64,000 bases of DNA from Cryptomeria japonica (lineage: Eukaryota > Streptophyta > Pinopsida > Cupressales > Cupressaceae): assembly GCF_030272615.1 (NCBI RefSeq), contig NC_081412.1, forward strand, positions 548,794,488 to 548,858,487. The letters are read 5' to 3'. The notes beneath the pieces were generated by a model, which saw only the letters and a list, made by a program, of their open reading frames with translations, was not told the DNA's origin and made no database searches. Positions 13,562-25,260 of the stretch are shown here, in pieces; within the stretch, counting starts at the first letter, position 1; each line of letters begins with the position of its first letter. The position numbers were made by a program, and so were the translations under genes.

Positions 13562-14595
13562 AGAATATTAAACAACTCTATCTACATCAATTACATGCTT
13601 CAAGATGTGAGACAATTCTGAAGATAATTGTCCCTTATCCACAATATTCCACCCTTCCCTTCCATTATAAGCCCATTGGACCAAGGAGTCTATGACTTCA
13701 TTTTGCTCCCTAGGAATGTGAGTAAAATTAATAGATTCTAAAGAATGACACAATCATAAAATTTGTTTACCAACTAGGGCTAAGTGCCAATTAACATTAT
13801 TAAATCACTACTCATTCAACATAGTCACCACCACTTGTGAATCAGATTCACAACTAATCCTTTTCTAATCAAGCACACAACCCCTCTCCATGGGATACAA
13901 AATGGCAAGAACCTCCATGTCATTATTTTTATAAAAACCTTTATGAATTGAAAAGATAAACTAGACAAGACTAGAGCTATCACGCTCTACACCACCAATA
14001 CTAGCATGAACAGGGTTACCCCTAAAAGAATCATTAGTATTTCTCTTCAAAACACCATGAGGAGGAGGGTGACATTGACCCAACTGATTAATATTTCATA
14101 AAGGTTTCTTGCCCCTATTCCTCTAAGTCTGCCTATAGCCCACTCTAAGAGAAGGAAAATTGAGCCGATTGTAAATGTTAACATCTACATGGTCTACATC
14201 TCCAGCAAGATCACACTTTTCCAAAACATTCTCATGAAGAGTGTGAGTAATTCTCCACCACAAATGTTGAGAAACCATTCTATCATCTTAAAATATCCAT
14301 TGATTTCTTTTCAACCAAATATGCCAAATAGTGAAAATGAGTCCAAGAACCCTAAATTGAAGAAAAGAAGTCTTAACAGGATGATTACCCCAATGATCCA
14401 AAAAATAAGTCAAGGAGGAGACATGCTAGTAGGTCTTCTTCCAAACTCCCCACCAGAGATACCAAATATCCCTAGAGAAAGAGAACTGAAAGAAAAGATG
14501 AGGAATATACTCTTCACTCCTACAACACAACACACACACACATAGAAGGACCATGGAAGCCCTGCTTACATAGATTATCCCATGTATGCATCTAT
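13562..14595 (-). pseudogene. LINE 3' end: zinc-binding and RNase H domains, decayed
   Basis: Read on the minus strand from 14595 the product starts with WDNLCKQGFHGPSMCVC and a downstream HLFFQFSFSRDIWYLWWGVW. This is the zf-RVT module of plant non-LTR retrotransposons (Cys pair, then H-L-F-F and I-W). Further down (about 14060-13753) come GNPVHASIGGVERDS, an Asn-Asn-x-x-Glu stretch and ESDSQVVVTML, the ordered signatures of RVT_3-type RNase H, then INFTHIPREQNEVIDSL. Several stops interrupt it. The reverse transcriptase core and endonuclease are absent, so only a tail survives. It lies just downstream of the ABCB fragment on the opposite strand. Confidence 0.8.
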
Positions 14596-14599
14596 TCTA

Positions 14600-15695
14600 A
14601 TTATTTCTATTACTTCATATTCTTAATATGATTTCAAACCAAAAGAGTATTAAAAATATAATAAATATTATATATTTATTTTTACCGGTATATTCAAGAT
14701 GTTTTTTATTAAGTGGTGAAGGGCCCCAACCCCTACAATTTAGCATTTAAAACATTTAATTGAAAAAAAGGGCTTGGAGAGCAAGCCCCTATAACTAAAG
14801 AGTTTTAACCAAAATAAATAGCAAAATATAAGTGTAACACTCTAGTGAACAAAAGTCACAGTAAAAATTAGTAGAGCAACTAGAACTAAGAAACAACCTA
14901 AGAAACTATAGGAGCACTAAACAAGGCAACCCCAACTATCTAGATTCTTGTCTATGTTGGGTGACTATATTTGGACTTATAAAGTCAATTTAAGAGTAAT
15001 TTTCTCTAAAAAATGGTACTTCCTTTGCAAGATGCATAACTGCTAGCTTTGAATGATATTTACAAAAAGTATATTTTCATTATGAATGATATTTTAATAG
15101 CCATGTTTTGATTCCATTGTATCATTTTAAATTTTTTATTTACTAGATTTTGCTCATACATAGGTGTCTCATTCTTGGTTCTTTACAAAAATATTTTTCT
15201 TTTATCTATACTCCTCACACATTTTGTTCTTCTAGAATTTGGATTTTGGTTTTTTATTTTATAGGATTAAGAAATAATATGAAAAGGTACAAAAAATACA
15301 ACAACATAACAATTGTAACATCAATATTACAACAACAAGAACTCAACAAAATGACATAACACTAAACAACTATAGTTGTTGTTAAAGATAGATTTAGAAT
15401 AAAATAGCCTAAAATAAACATAATTTCTTAATAGTTGATATTGAAGATAATATTAAAATATAAATTTATAAACTAAGCATAGCTTCTTAATAGTTGTTTT
15501 CATTGCCAAGAAAAAACTAATATCCATGTGCCAAAGATAGAGTAGCATCTTCTGGTAGAAGGCTAAAGTTGAAAACAAGATACTAGGATAAAAGAGCTTG
15601 AAAAGTCTACTTAAAGAACTTCTTGAGTTGCCAAACAAAGAAGATAAAATATACAAGTCAATAGAAGAACCCATCTTGTTCTACATTTCCATCAC
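14600..15695. other. Gene-free spacer between the LINE tail and Copia A
   Basis: AT-rich DNA with no recognisable coding signal. The 73-codon minus frame at 15453-15674 directly abuts the Copia A remnant but does not continue into reverse transcriptase motifs. The 3' part of A is therefore missing rather than hidden here. Confidence 0.5.
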
Positions 15696-15739
15696 TTGTT
15701 GAAGAGGAAGGAAGAGAAGAAACTAAGTTGAACCACATT

Positions 15740-17280
15740 GTAGTTCTCTTAACTTTGTCTTGTATTTGTGGCATCTGCACCTTCATTCTCAGACTTGTCC
15801 GGAGCAATCTGAACTTTACTTTGGGTTTGCACTTGCTTTCCTTTATCTAAACTGGCATCCTGATCATCATAATCATATCTACAAGATTTAATCTATCTCA
15901 CATTACCTTCATCAACCTTCACATTAGCACTTTCAACCATCTTTTTCAATATTTTATTATAACACTAGTAGGCCTTACATCTAGTATAATAACCAAGAAA
16001 GATTCCTTCTTCACATCTAGAATCAAACTTTCCAATATCTTCATCTCTTTTGATATAGTATTTACTACCAAAAATTCTAAAATATCTAATAGTAGGAGAA
16101 TGACCTAACCATAACTCAAAAGGAGTCTTACTAGTATCACCTTTGACATTTACCTGATTAAGAATGTATACTGCAGTACTCACAACTTCTCTCGAAAAAA
16201 CATGAGAAATATTTCCTTCAATCATCATGGTTCTAGCAACTTCTTGAACTATTCTATTCATTCTCTCCACAACACCATTCTGGAGCAAATAACTGTGTCT
16301 TAACTCCATTCTCTTCACAATATGCATTAAAATCATTGAAAGTAAATTTTCTACCTCTATCAGATCTCAGACACTTCATCTTTAATCTAGTATTAATTTC
16401 AACTCTTGCTTTGAAAATTTTGAACTTCTCCAACGCTTTAGACTCCTCTCTTAAGAAGGTAACCCACATCATTGTTGAATAATCATGAATTAGCAACATG
16501 AAATACCTGTCAATTTTCTTACTCTAGAAGGACCACATAGATCAGTATGCACAAGATCCAACAATCCATTATAATTATACTATTTGCTCTTATAATTAAC
16601 TCTTGTCTGCTTCCCTAATTGACATTCCTTACATACCAGATTAGAAGACTTTATTAGCTTCGGTAGGTCTCTTAGTCCTTAAGTAGAACTTATCTTAACC
16701 ATGCAATCAAAATTTACATGACACATTTTTCTATGCCATAACCAACTTTCATCAATCTGAGCAATGAAACAACTTTTAAAACCTTCAACATACAACACAT
16801 CATTAGTATTGTTCTTACCATCAAGAGAAATAGAGCCTCTACCACAGATTACACAAGCTTTGTTATCACCAAATCTTACTATACCACCATCATAATTTTC
16901 CAAATTTACAAATTTACTCTTATCACCTATCATATGATGAGAGAAACCACTGTCGATTACCCATTCATCTTTCTCCTCAACTTTAGCAACCAAAGATTTC
17001 TACTCATTAATGCAGCTTGTAGAATCTATAGTTACAGGATCATCTTCCTTGATATAAATGAACGAAAAATCATCTCTTGAATTTCCCTTATCCGACTCAT
17101 CATCTGTCACACCTTCATCAACAACATAATAACATTTCTTCTGATATTTAGGCTTATATGGATTAAATGGTTTCTTAGGATTTCTATCTCTTTCCAGACA
17201 CCTTGATGCAAAATGTCCTATCTTATTACATGAAAAACATTTAAGAGGTAACTTTCCTTCATACTTACCAACACCTTTAG
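15740..17280 (-). pseudogene. Copia A: gag zinc knuckle, protease, pre-integrase, integrase
   Basis: In reading order from 17280 downward: KCFSCNKIGHFASRC (a complete CX2CX4HX4C knuckle, about 17190-17240); an acidic linker; WVIDSGFSHHM (aspartic protease DSG, about 16930-16965); the pre-integrase segment ending SWLWHRKMCHVNF (about 16705-16745); then integrase with CLRSDRGRKF, NGVVERMNR and the C-terminal TPFELWLGHSPTIRYFRIFGSK and GIFLGYYTRCKAY (about 15970). The usual LLSVSQL stretch between VEGFKSC and FIAQ is missing, an internal deletion of roughly 50 codons. Integrase is split by a frameshift near 16260-16330. Sequence after 15740 no longer resembles Copia. Confidence 0.88.
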
Positions 17281-17303
17281 GGGTCAGTGTAAGAAGATGA
17301 GTC
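17281..17303 (+). repeat. Left terminal inverted repeat of B
   Basis: Starts GGGTCAGTGTAAG and ends ATGAGTC. Compared with the reversed right end it keeps GGGT, GTG, AAG and ATGAGTC at the same spacing. It is preceded by TTAG (17277-17280), the left target-site copy. Confidence 0.7.
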
Positions 17304-18491
17304 CACGTTTTGGCCAAAAAGTGGAAGTGTTTTCCCTGTTTTTCAGATTTTGTCTCATTTGAGCTTAAATTTTAAAACACTTAGAGATTGAATCTTGGAA
17401 AAAGTCAGGAATAAAAAAGATAGCCCTTTGAGTGTACTTTTAAAATATGTAATTTATTTTAATACCCACATAATAAAAAATAACTTTTTGAATGGAGTTC
17501 TAAAAAACTATGTTTTAAAAATGCATGTTTCAGGACCATACCATGCATGTGTACGGCCCAAATTTTCTGACACAATTAAAATTATTTTCTCAAATCATTT
17601 TGGGAAATGGTTTGTAATATACTAAAGATTGTTGAGCATATTTTTCTGTATTTTTTTTCTAATATATTTTTTTTAATTAATTTTTTAATGGCTGTAATTA
17701 TCTTTTTAAAAATTTGACGTGTACAACCCACATAATTTGACGTAAACTTAGCATTTTTTGATTTTTTTTTTAAATAGAAAATAATTTTGTGTAGATTGAT
17801 GACATATAATTTTTTTTTCAAAATTCATTAAAATAAAAAAGTTATTAAATTAAGAAAATTAGTTAATATTTCAAATTTATGGACCTGATTTAGAATAAAT
17901 TAAATGAAAATAGTTAAAATAATTAATTTTTAAATAAATTTACATATTTAGAATCTAGATAGTATAATCTGAAATGGGTTTTAATTTCGTATAAAAATTC
18001 TCTGATTAGAGGCAAGTAAACTATTTCAGAAGTTTATATTTGTGCTTTCATTCATGGAGCTTTCAATTTGTAGGTTCATGTCTCAGGTGTGGCCATCCAA
18101 GGCCTATCCCGGGCCTAATCCCAAGGCAAGTGGTGCGTTATGGATTGAAATTTTACTAAATGGGGGCTCATTTACAAAATGGGGGCTCGTTCCATTTTTT
18201 GCCCGTTGGATTTAATAATGGTCCCCCGTTTTGAAAATGGGGGCCCGTTATTTAAATAACGGGCCCCCGTTTTGAAAATGGGGGCCCGTTATTTAAATAA
18301 CGGGCCCCCGTTTTGAAAATAACCGTTACTGTAAGAAAAAAGATAGATTGCATCGATTTACCACACTATCATTGAAATCCATACTGACAAAGATTTTTTA
18401 CATCATTTGGCAATACTTTTTAATAGTTTTTACATGATTTTTTGAAGAACTCAGTAAAAAGATATTAGTTTTTGAAGAGGAGTTTGTAAAA
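17304..18491 (+). other. AT-rich left subterminal region of B
   Basis: About 0.8 kb of very AT-rich DNA without coding sense, then the GC-rich palindromic block described separately. The small frames here (76 codons at 17395, 79 at 17582 on the minus strand) are AT-rich chance frames. Promoter elements for the transposase gene would be expected here, but none can be pinned down. Confidence 0.55.
18150..18330 (+). repeat. GC-rich palindromic subterminal array of B (left)
   Basis: Repeated GGGGGC(C/T)CGTT blocks. Within it, 18239-18279 and 18280-18320 are two perfect tandem copies of a 41-bp unit. Each unit contains a perfect palindrome, GGGGGCCCGTTATTT and its complement. Looser copies sit upstream (ATGGGGGCTC twice). 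The same vocabulary recurs near the right end of B at 38126-38335. Such subterminal arrays commonly serve as transposase-binding sites, which is inference here. Confidence 0.8.
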
Positions 18492-18900
18492 ATGGGTTCT
18501 AAGAAATGTCAAAAGAAAAAAAGAGGACAATGATAGCAGATGAAATTCAAGCACAAAGAGAGAAGGAGGCAAAACGCCAAAGAGATCGAAGATCACAACA
18601 ACGACAATTGAATAACACTTCTAAAGCATCTAGTTGAGTGCTCGTTGTAGATGAGACCATTGAAGATATCATGATGGATGCAAGAAATGTAGAACCACAC
18701 ACGGGTATGACTAATGATGCAAATGTTAATGTGGATGTGAATCTTGGTATGTTTTTAAATCTTGATGACTATGATGCCAATCAAATAGCTGATTTAAATG
18801 AAGCTAGATATAAATTTCAAACACCAATACGAAAATAAATAAAATTGAAAATATTACACCACCCTCTCTGAAAGAAAATGAATTTAATTTGTTTACTATT

Positions 18901-20158
18901 TGTAGACATCTAAAAATGGTCAACGCCGCATTGCCTTATTTTAGGGTTTTTGCATCGCATTAACATTTCTTCTATGTTGAGCACTTGGTCTTTATCATTT
19001 GCGAGCATCAAGTCCTTCTTCTGCATTCCTCATTCTTCTCGCTCTCCAATTTGGTCTTGTTGATACCAATTTTCAGTCATGATTTTGGTTGATCATTGTT
19101 CTCTTTGTCAATTTTGTCATTTTGTGATCGATTTGTCATCGATCGTCATCCTTCTCAATCATATCAATTTGGATCAATTAGTCATTGTTCCTCATCAATT
19201 GGTGCATTTATCAATCAAATCATTTATCACATTGGTCCTTTGTCAATCCAAAATCATGATCGAATCGATATCAATTATCCTTTGTCAAGACCTAATTGTC
19301 GTCCTTGCATTGCTAATTCATCTTCTAGGGTTTCATGATTTAATCATTTAACCTTGTTTGTCATTTCTCTCTCTAGGATTAATAAATTATTTATTTATCC
19401 TAAGTCTTCTCATCGCAATTAAATGTTCATTTAATTGGCTAATTATTCCTCTTTTTGTGAATTAATTAATAAATGACAAATTATTAATTAATTTACCTAT
19501 TTCCTAATTTTCATCAATTTTCTAATTTTCTATTTTTCTAATTCATCTAATTTCAATTTCCTCCTATTTCTCTCCTAAATTCATGGAAATGACATGTCAA
19601 TTTGTCATAATTTGTCATAATTGACAATCAATCAATTCTTGACATAGAAATTTGTCAATAAATTGTCATAAATTATCAATCAACAAATTTTGCATAGAAA
19701 GTGCATAATTTGTCATAATTGACATAATTGATTTGCAATTTCCATTTGAATTGAATCATGCTAATATTGTCATCTCTCCAATTTTTCTATAAATTGGATG
19801 AATTTCTTCAATCTTGGCTAATAATGAGAATGAGAATAATTAGACTATCAAATTTCTAATCAATCACATTTCGAGTACTCTTGATCAACCATCTTGTCTA
19901 CTTGCTTTCAATCATGTGTGTGCACTTGTAGGTGAGATCCACAACAAAAACTATTTGGAGAGGAAAGAAGGACAATGGAGCCGCATGAAGGAAGCATTCA
20001 GATCTGCATATGGTTTGCATAGTATTTACTTTTGAATGTTTTATCTTTATGTCTTTATTGAGTGTGTTTAGGATAGATCATTACATTTAAGCTTTCGTGA
20101 TTGAGCTAATGATTAGTTTTTATATTGTTTGTGATGATTTCCAGATTCCTATGCTGCA
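18901..20158 (+). repeat. Element C 5' LTR
   Basis: Begins TGTAGACATC and ends ATGCTGCA. Contains a TATA-like CTATAAATTGG (about 19786-19796) and a cluster of TTTGTCATAAT repeats (19600-19740). It matches 27134-28410 along its full length, with occasional transitions and one small indel in the TTGTCATAA cluster. Confidence 0.95.
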
Positions 20159-22266
20159 TTAATTGGTGAACCTGACGTGAATCGAACATGCAACCTTCTA
20201 ATTAATTGGTGAACTCGACATGAACACTAACCATCTAACCCCTTTACTGTGTTTTTGAGTGCTTTTGAGTTGATTTGCAGGTCAAAAAAAACAAAAAATG
20301 GGTAGTGCAGGGTTTTCTGGGGACTTCTGCACCTGTGTAAGACAACTTGCGCCTGTGTTAATCATTCTGCGCTTGTGTTAGAGATATTCTGTGCTTGTGT
20401 TATGAGTTCTGCGCCTATGTAAAGTCCAGAAACAGAGGTGAAAATGCAGTGTTTTACTTGAAAATTGTTTGTTTTTGCATTCTGTTTTTTGCTTTTTGGT
20501 TTTTGGTACTAATTATCTATGCAGCATCTTGGCATACGCATGGAAAAGACAACAAATGAAACTCCTAACATGTTTTATGCAAAATCGATAGTCAAAGAAT
20601 AAACACCTCAAACCTCTAACTTGGGTTTTGCAGGTTGCCTTGGAGAAACAACTAAACTTGGTGTTTGCCATTAATGTTATAGACACCTAGTATGATTTCT
20701 AAATAGGTTGGAATGAACATGTTTTTTCTTTGATTGTTGAGTGTGACATTGGAGTAGGAGAGTATGCTCTCATCCTTCTTAGGGTGATCAAAAATCCAGA
20801 TCTTCGATACCATGCTCATTGTTTTGATTGTGTGTCACCTTTAGAGGGCCTGCCTTCCCGACCATTTGCTTTTGCAAGCAAGTGATAATCATGAGAAGGG
20901 AATGACCCAAAGTGAGTATGGCTAGAATACCTTGGCATTCTAACTCACTATAAAAAAATACCTAATGGGCGAAAGCTTTGAAGGAAGGGTTACATGGGAA
21001 TTGCAGTTACTTGGGAAGTGATGACCCTTGGACTCTTTCTCATATCAACATCTAAGTAGGACCTCACGGTCTAAATCGTGCTTGCGCGACTACATTTTTT
21101 TGGTATCTTGATGGGCTTAATGTCTCAATCACGCTTGTGTGACATCAAGGAGTAACGCTTAACAGAAATCCTGACTAAACACCTTGTTTTTAGAAGCCAA
21201 AAACCCTTCTAGTTGCTTGAGAAGGACAAGTTCGGATACTTGGAAGAGATACTAAGTTTGCCATGGGGAGATTTCCATGGGGACTAATGCTTGGCTACCC
21301 TGAGAAGTGAGTGCCGTGGAGGGGAGCCCGTGGGGTCAAGCATCTATGTATTCTCCTTGAATCCCATAACAAGTCTACCTCTCAAGTACCTACTGTCCTT
21401 GCCTACCATAAGAAATGTGGGAATGGGCATGATTGTCTTGAGTCTATGTTAAAATATCTTGTCTTCTTTAATTGTCAAAAGTTGAATTGCATCTCATTTC
21501 AAAAGAAAGACAAATTGATTCAAAACAAGGTTAAACATAAGAGCATTTCATCCAACAAACTTCAAAACACTTTCAAACATGGTTGTCAAACATTGTTCAA
21601 AATCTTGTCTTCATATTCATGTCACTTAGATTTAGGTTCATCTTAGGTTTGCATTTTGCAAAGTCATTTTTCAAGTACCAAGGTTAGGTTTCACCTAAGT
21701 CATACTCCTTTGCATATCAATAAGGGTCATTCATTTGCATATGTCCTCTTGCATTAAAGTCATACCATTGTCATACATCGCATACCCTAGGTTTCTTCAT
21801 TAAGCTTAGGTCATTATCATATCATACTAGGGTCAGTTGCATATTAATTGTCCCTTTGCATATAGTCTCAAAAACTAGGTTTTGTCATACTTGAGTAATT
21901 CCAAATCTTTGATAAACCCTAAGTCATTGTTAGGAAGTCTTGACCTTATCAAACTTTTGTCTTTTTGTCATCCATGTCATTTGGTCAAACCTAGCTTAGT
22001 ATCCAAGCATATAGGGGAGACATTGCCATTTTGTCCTTTTGTTACTTGGTCCTTTTGTCCTTTGAGGTCTAGACATCATTTCAATTTCCTAAGGGTCTCT
22101 TTCTTAGATTTGCATTCCAAAAAGTTTGTCAAAATCTTGAAAAACAACAAAAACATAGGTTGCATTCTTGCCATAGATTGCATTCTCATCTATTTTAGTT
22201 TGCATTTAGTTGCATATCATATATTATCCTTGAAAAATTCCAAAAATATTGCATTTGCATAGTGAC
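20159..22266 (+). other. Element C primer site and leader
   Basis: Six bases past the LTR is TGGTGAACCTGACGTGAA (20164-20181), a primer-binding candidate whose TGG start fits a tRNA CCA end. The tRNA is not identified. The same sequence, one base changed, follows the LTR of element G. A second partial copy follows near 20205. At 20320-20425 lie about five degenerate copies of TTCTGCGCCTGTGTTA, 25-27 bp apart. The rest of the leader lacks a long frame; the 111-codon frame at 21311 has no recognisable motif. Confidence 0.65.
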
Positions 22267-25260
22267 ATGTCTATTGAAACAAGGTTCCAAGCACCAATGA
22301 TGCAACAAAGTTCGACATATCAACCGACAATGCAATCACAATTCTATCCAACCCAACAACAAGGCAATATCGATCAAATTGTTTATGATGAAGCAAGTCT
22401 CCAAATACAAAAACTAGAGGAGAAGCTAGCTCAAGAACAAGAGATTTTGGAACAAAGAGTGAAAAACATTGCGAAGAATAGATCACAAATGTCCAAAATG
22501 TTTCAAAAATTTCCAGGTCGAAACTCAAAGATTGAGCCAATTGATGTAAGATCTCTTCTTGAATGATCAGACATACCAGCTCTCCTCTCCCAAATAGAGA
22601 TGATGAAACAATTTCAAGAAAGGAGACAACATCAATTTCAACATTATGTGCCTCCACAACAAGAACAAGAAGGTGTTTACTATCAATTAGATTTTCAACC
22701 AATACAACCAATGGTTCAAACAATGGTCCAACATTTACAACCAACACAACCAATGGTCCAATTTCAACAATATGTCCAACCAACTATACAATGTCAACAA
22801 ATAATTCAACCAATGGTGGAATATCAACAAGTTCAATCAACATATCAATGTCAACAACCACAACCAAACATTCAAAAACAAAGGTTGCAGCACACACCAA
22901 CCCAAGTTTCAAACATGTCAGAACAATTGAACCAAGTCCAATATCAAAACATGACATCAGACCAGAACCAACTCCTTTCCAAACAAGTTCAAATTCCAGA
23001 TCCAATCATGTCAAAACCTCGAAAGAAAGGTGGCTTTATTGCAATGATCTTAAGGAAATTACCAAGTGAGTTCTTTGAGGAAGATCAAAATAATACACTT
23101 ATGTCTAGCAATGCCTCACCCCCCTGCAAACAAATTGACTCTCCAGTGGCATCTATCCCTACACCTCTAGAAGTTTCACAAGAACCTTCCATATTATCCT
23201 CATCAAACAATACACCCAAGGATGAAATTATCCAAGAGCTATCCATAATTGATTGCCAAGATAATCCAATTCATGATGCACATCCTTGTCATGTTTCAGA
23301 AATACAAGACCCAATGCCACCATGCACTTTATTGCCATTACCTATTTTAGAGGACCCCATTCGAAGTCCCTCTTCCTCATGTTCAAGCATTAATGTTCAA
23401 AGTGCATTTCCTTCATGCCAAAACATTGATCCCTTGTCAGAATCCCCCATGCATATCCAAAGTCCAACCCCATGTCAAGAGGATAATTTAGAGCATGCAG
23501 AAACATGTCTTGAAATAGATCAAGATCAAGATCTTGAAACCTTATCATCCCATCCAATTGTTGACCAAGACCCCATGTTCCCAGAAACTCACAATGATTC
23601 CCCTATTCTTGTCCATCCTATCGAAATTCCTATTGACACTCCATTCCCCGAGCAAGATCAAGACATCCCAGTTCATCCAATCCCAAATGATCCCCTTCCA
23701 TTTCATGAACACAATGTCCTTTAAAATCCTTTTGACATTCCACTTCCTGAGAAATATCAAGATATCCTTTCCATCCTTTATGATGATCCCATTGAAAGTC
23801 AAGAGCAAAGCACCTTTAAAGAGGATTCCAATGATCTTCCTCCTTGTCAAGATCAAATTATTCCTTCAGATCCTCCGCAAGGTCCACTTGTTCTTCCATC
23901 TCCTTGTCCTAATGCTCCATATACACTCCAAGATCGCATTTCTTTTGATGATCCCATTATTTTTCCCATTCCATCTCTTGAAGAGCCTATCATTGAACCA
24001 TGTCCACCACACAATCCTAGTCCCCCTCATGATCCTAATCCCCCTCATGATTCTAAAGTGTCAGTGCAAGATGTTCATGAACCCCTGACATTAACAATGG
24101 GTTCTCCCACTTTGGTGCAATCTGATCCACTTCAAGATCTCATTATTTCTCTCATATCATATCCACCTCATAAAGGACTCACATCTTCTTCCCAAAGAAA
24201 AGAGTATCCTACAAGTCAAGATATTCATAAAGGCAAAGGAGTAGACCTTCATGAGAAAGAACCCTTCAATATGAAAGAAGATCTTAAGGGTCATGTCTAC
24301 ACAACTCACTCTCAAGACGTTGGTATCCCTCCATCAAAATCCAAACATATCCCTTCCCCATCATCCCTTCCATCCATCTTAGGTCCTTATATCCCTTTGT
24401 CCTCTATGCAAGGTCAGCAAAGGCACACATCATTGAGTAAATTTCATCAATCCAAAAGAAGTCCATTTCATTCATATCCATCCATGCATTCCTTTCCCCC
24501 TCCAAGCAATTTGGATGCCAAGTATAAAAGTCATAAGTCTAAAAATCCACATGTATTCAAGGATCAACATGTCCAATCTAATCAACATGTCAAAAGAAAG
24601 CAAAATATGATCTCTAAAGAAAAAGAAAAATCTAAAAGGCCACAAAGGTCCATTGAGCAAAATAAAGAAAAGTCAATATATATATGGGTTCCTAAATCCC
24701 TTGTGCAAGCAATGCACTCCAAGGAATCACAAAAGCATGAAAAATAAAAAAACATGTGGATCCCTAAGAGGCTCCTTGAAGCACAAAAGCCTAAAGAAAC
24801 ATCCAACTTGGCATCCAAAGTTGCTATTCCTCCATCCAAACCTCTCAAATTTGTTCCTCCGTCACCTTCTTCATCCATTTTGGGCCCTTATGTCCCAAAA
24901 TCCATAGCCTTTCCTTCCTCAAAATCTCCATATCCAAAGCACATCTTTCCTCCATCAGTCCATCACCCCTCAAGGTGTGTGCCAATGTCAATCTTGCCAA
25001 CATTTCTGTCCACTCAAGCATAGTTCTTCCAATACCCTATCCATTATCCAATGCATATTTTCCATCCTTCCATCCCTTTGATCCAATCCTTTGCATAAAT
25101 CCTCGCCTTAGTTTCATCTTATTTTCCATGTCCTTATCCTACCAACGTCTTTGAGCATGCTTTAAAAGGTCATGGTCCATTTATTTCAAGGCTACTATCC
25201 AAACAAAAAAGACGCTTGAGTCCTTCTTCCATCCCCTATCATGTGTCTATCTTCTATTGA
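22267..25260 (+). pseudogene. Element C long Gln/Pro-rich ORF (about 997 codons, five stops)
   Basis: One reading frame runs from ATG 22267 to TGA 25258-25260, broken only by TGA 22564, TAA 23722, TAA 24745, TAG 25021 and TAA 25096. All are explainable as C-to-T changes in CGA, CAA or CAG. N-terminal residues 1-100 hold a Gln-rich start and a short coiled coil (IQKLEEKLAQEQEILEQRVK). Residues 110-250 are Gln-rich with PMVQ repeats. Residues 250-600 are Pro/Asp/Ser-rich with many short DDP(I/L) repeats. The Lys/Ser-rich C-terminal third carries paired motifs IWVPKSLV / MWIPKRLL and ILGPYIP / ILGPYVP, and ends GPFISRLLSKQKRRLSP. No zinc knuckle or enzyme domain is visible. It may be a gag-like structural protein or a captured one; the function is unknown. 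Confidence 0.8.

Noticed and set aside
15453-15674. Continuation of Copia A into reverse transcriptase
   Set aside because: None of the expected motifs (W-V-F-K, LYGLKQ, YxDD) appears in any frame.
17263-17281. A longer target duplication for B (about 18 bp similarity at both junctions)
   Set aside because: The apparent match of CTTACCAACACCTTTAGG with CTTGCACATACCCTTAGG includes inverted-repeat bases of B. TTAG with GGGT ends explains both sides and the host frame more simply.
19079-19351. 90-codon frames in C's LTRs (also at 27312)
   Set aside because: They are the same LTR sequence seen twice, Ile/Leu/Ser-rich readings of TCAAT repeats with no motif and no selection evidence.
22271-22783. 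170-codon minus-strand open frame
   Set aside because: It is antisense to the Gln-rich part of C's long frame. CAA/CCA-rich sequence reads as Val/Leu on the other strand without stops.
22563-23069. 168-codon plus-strand Ser/Thr/Asn-rich frame
   Set aside because: It is a shifted reading of the same repetitive CAA-rich sequence. The frame beginning at 22267 explains the region over nearly 1000 codons.
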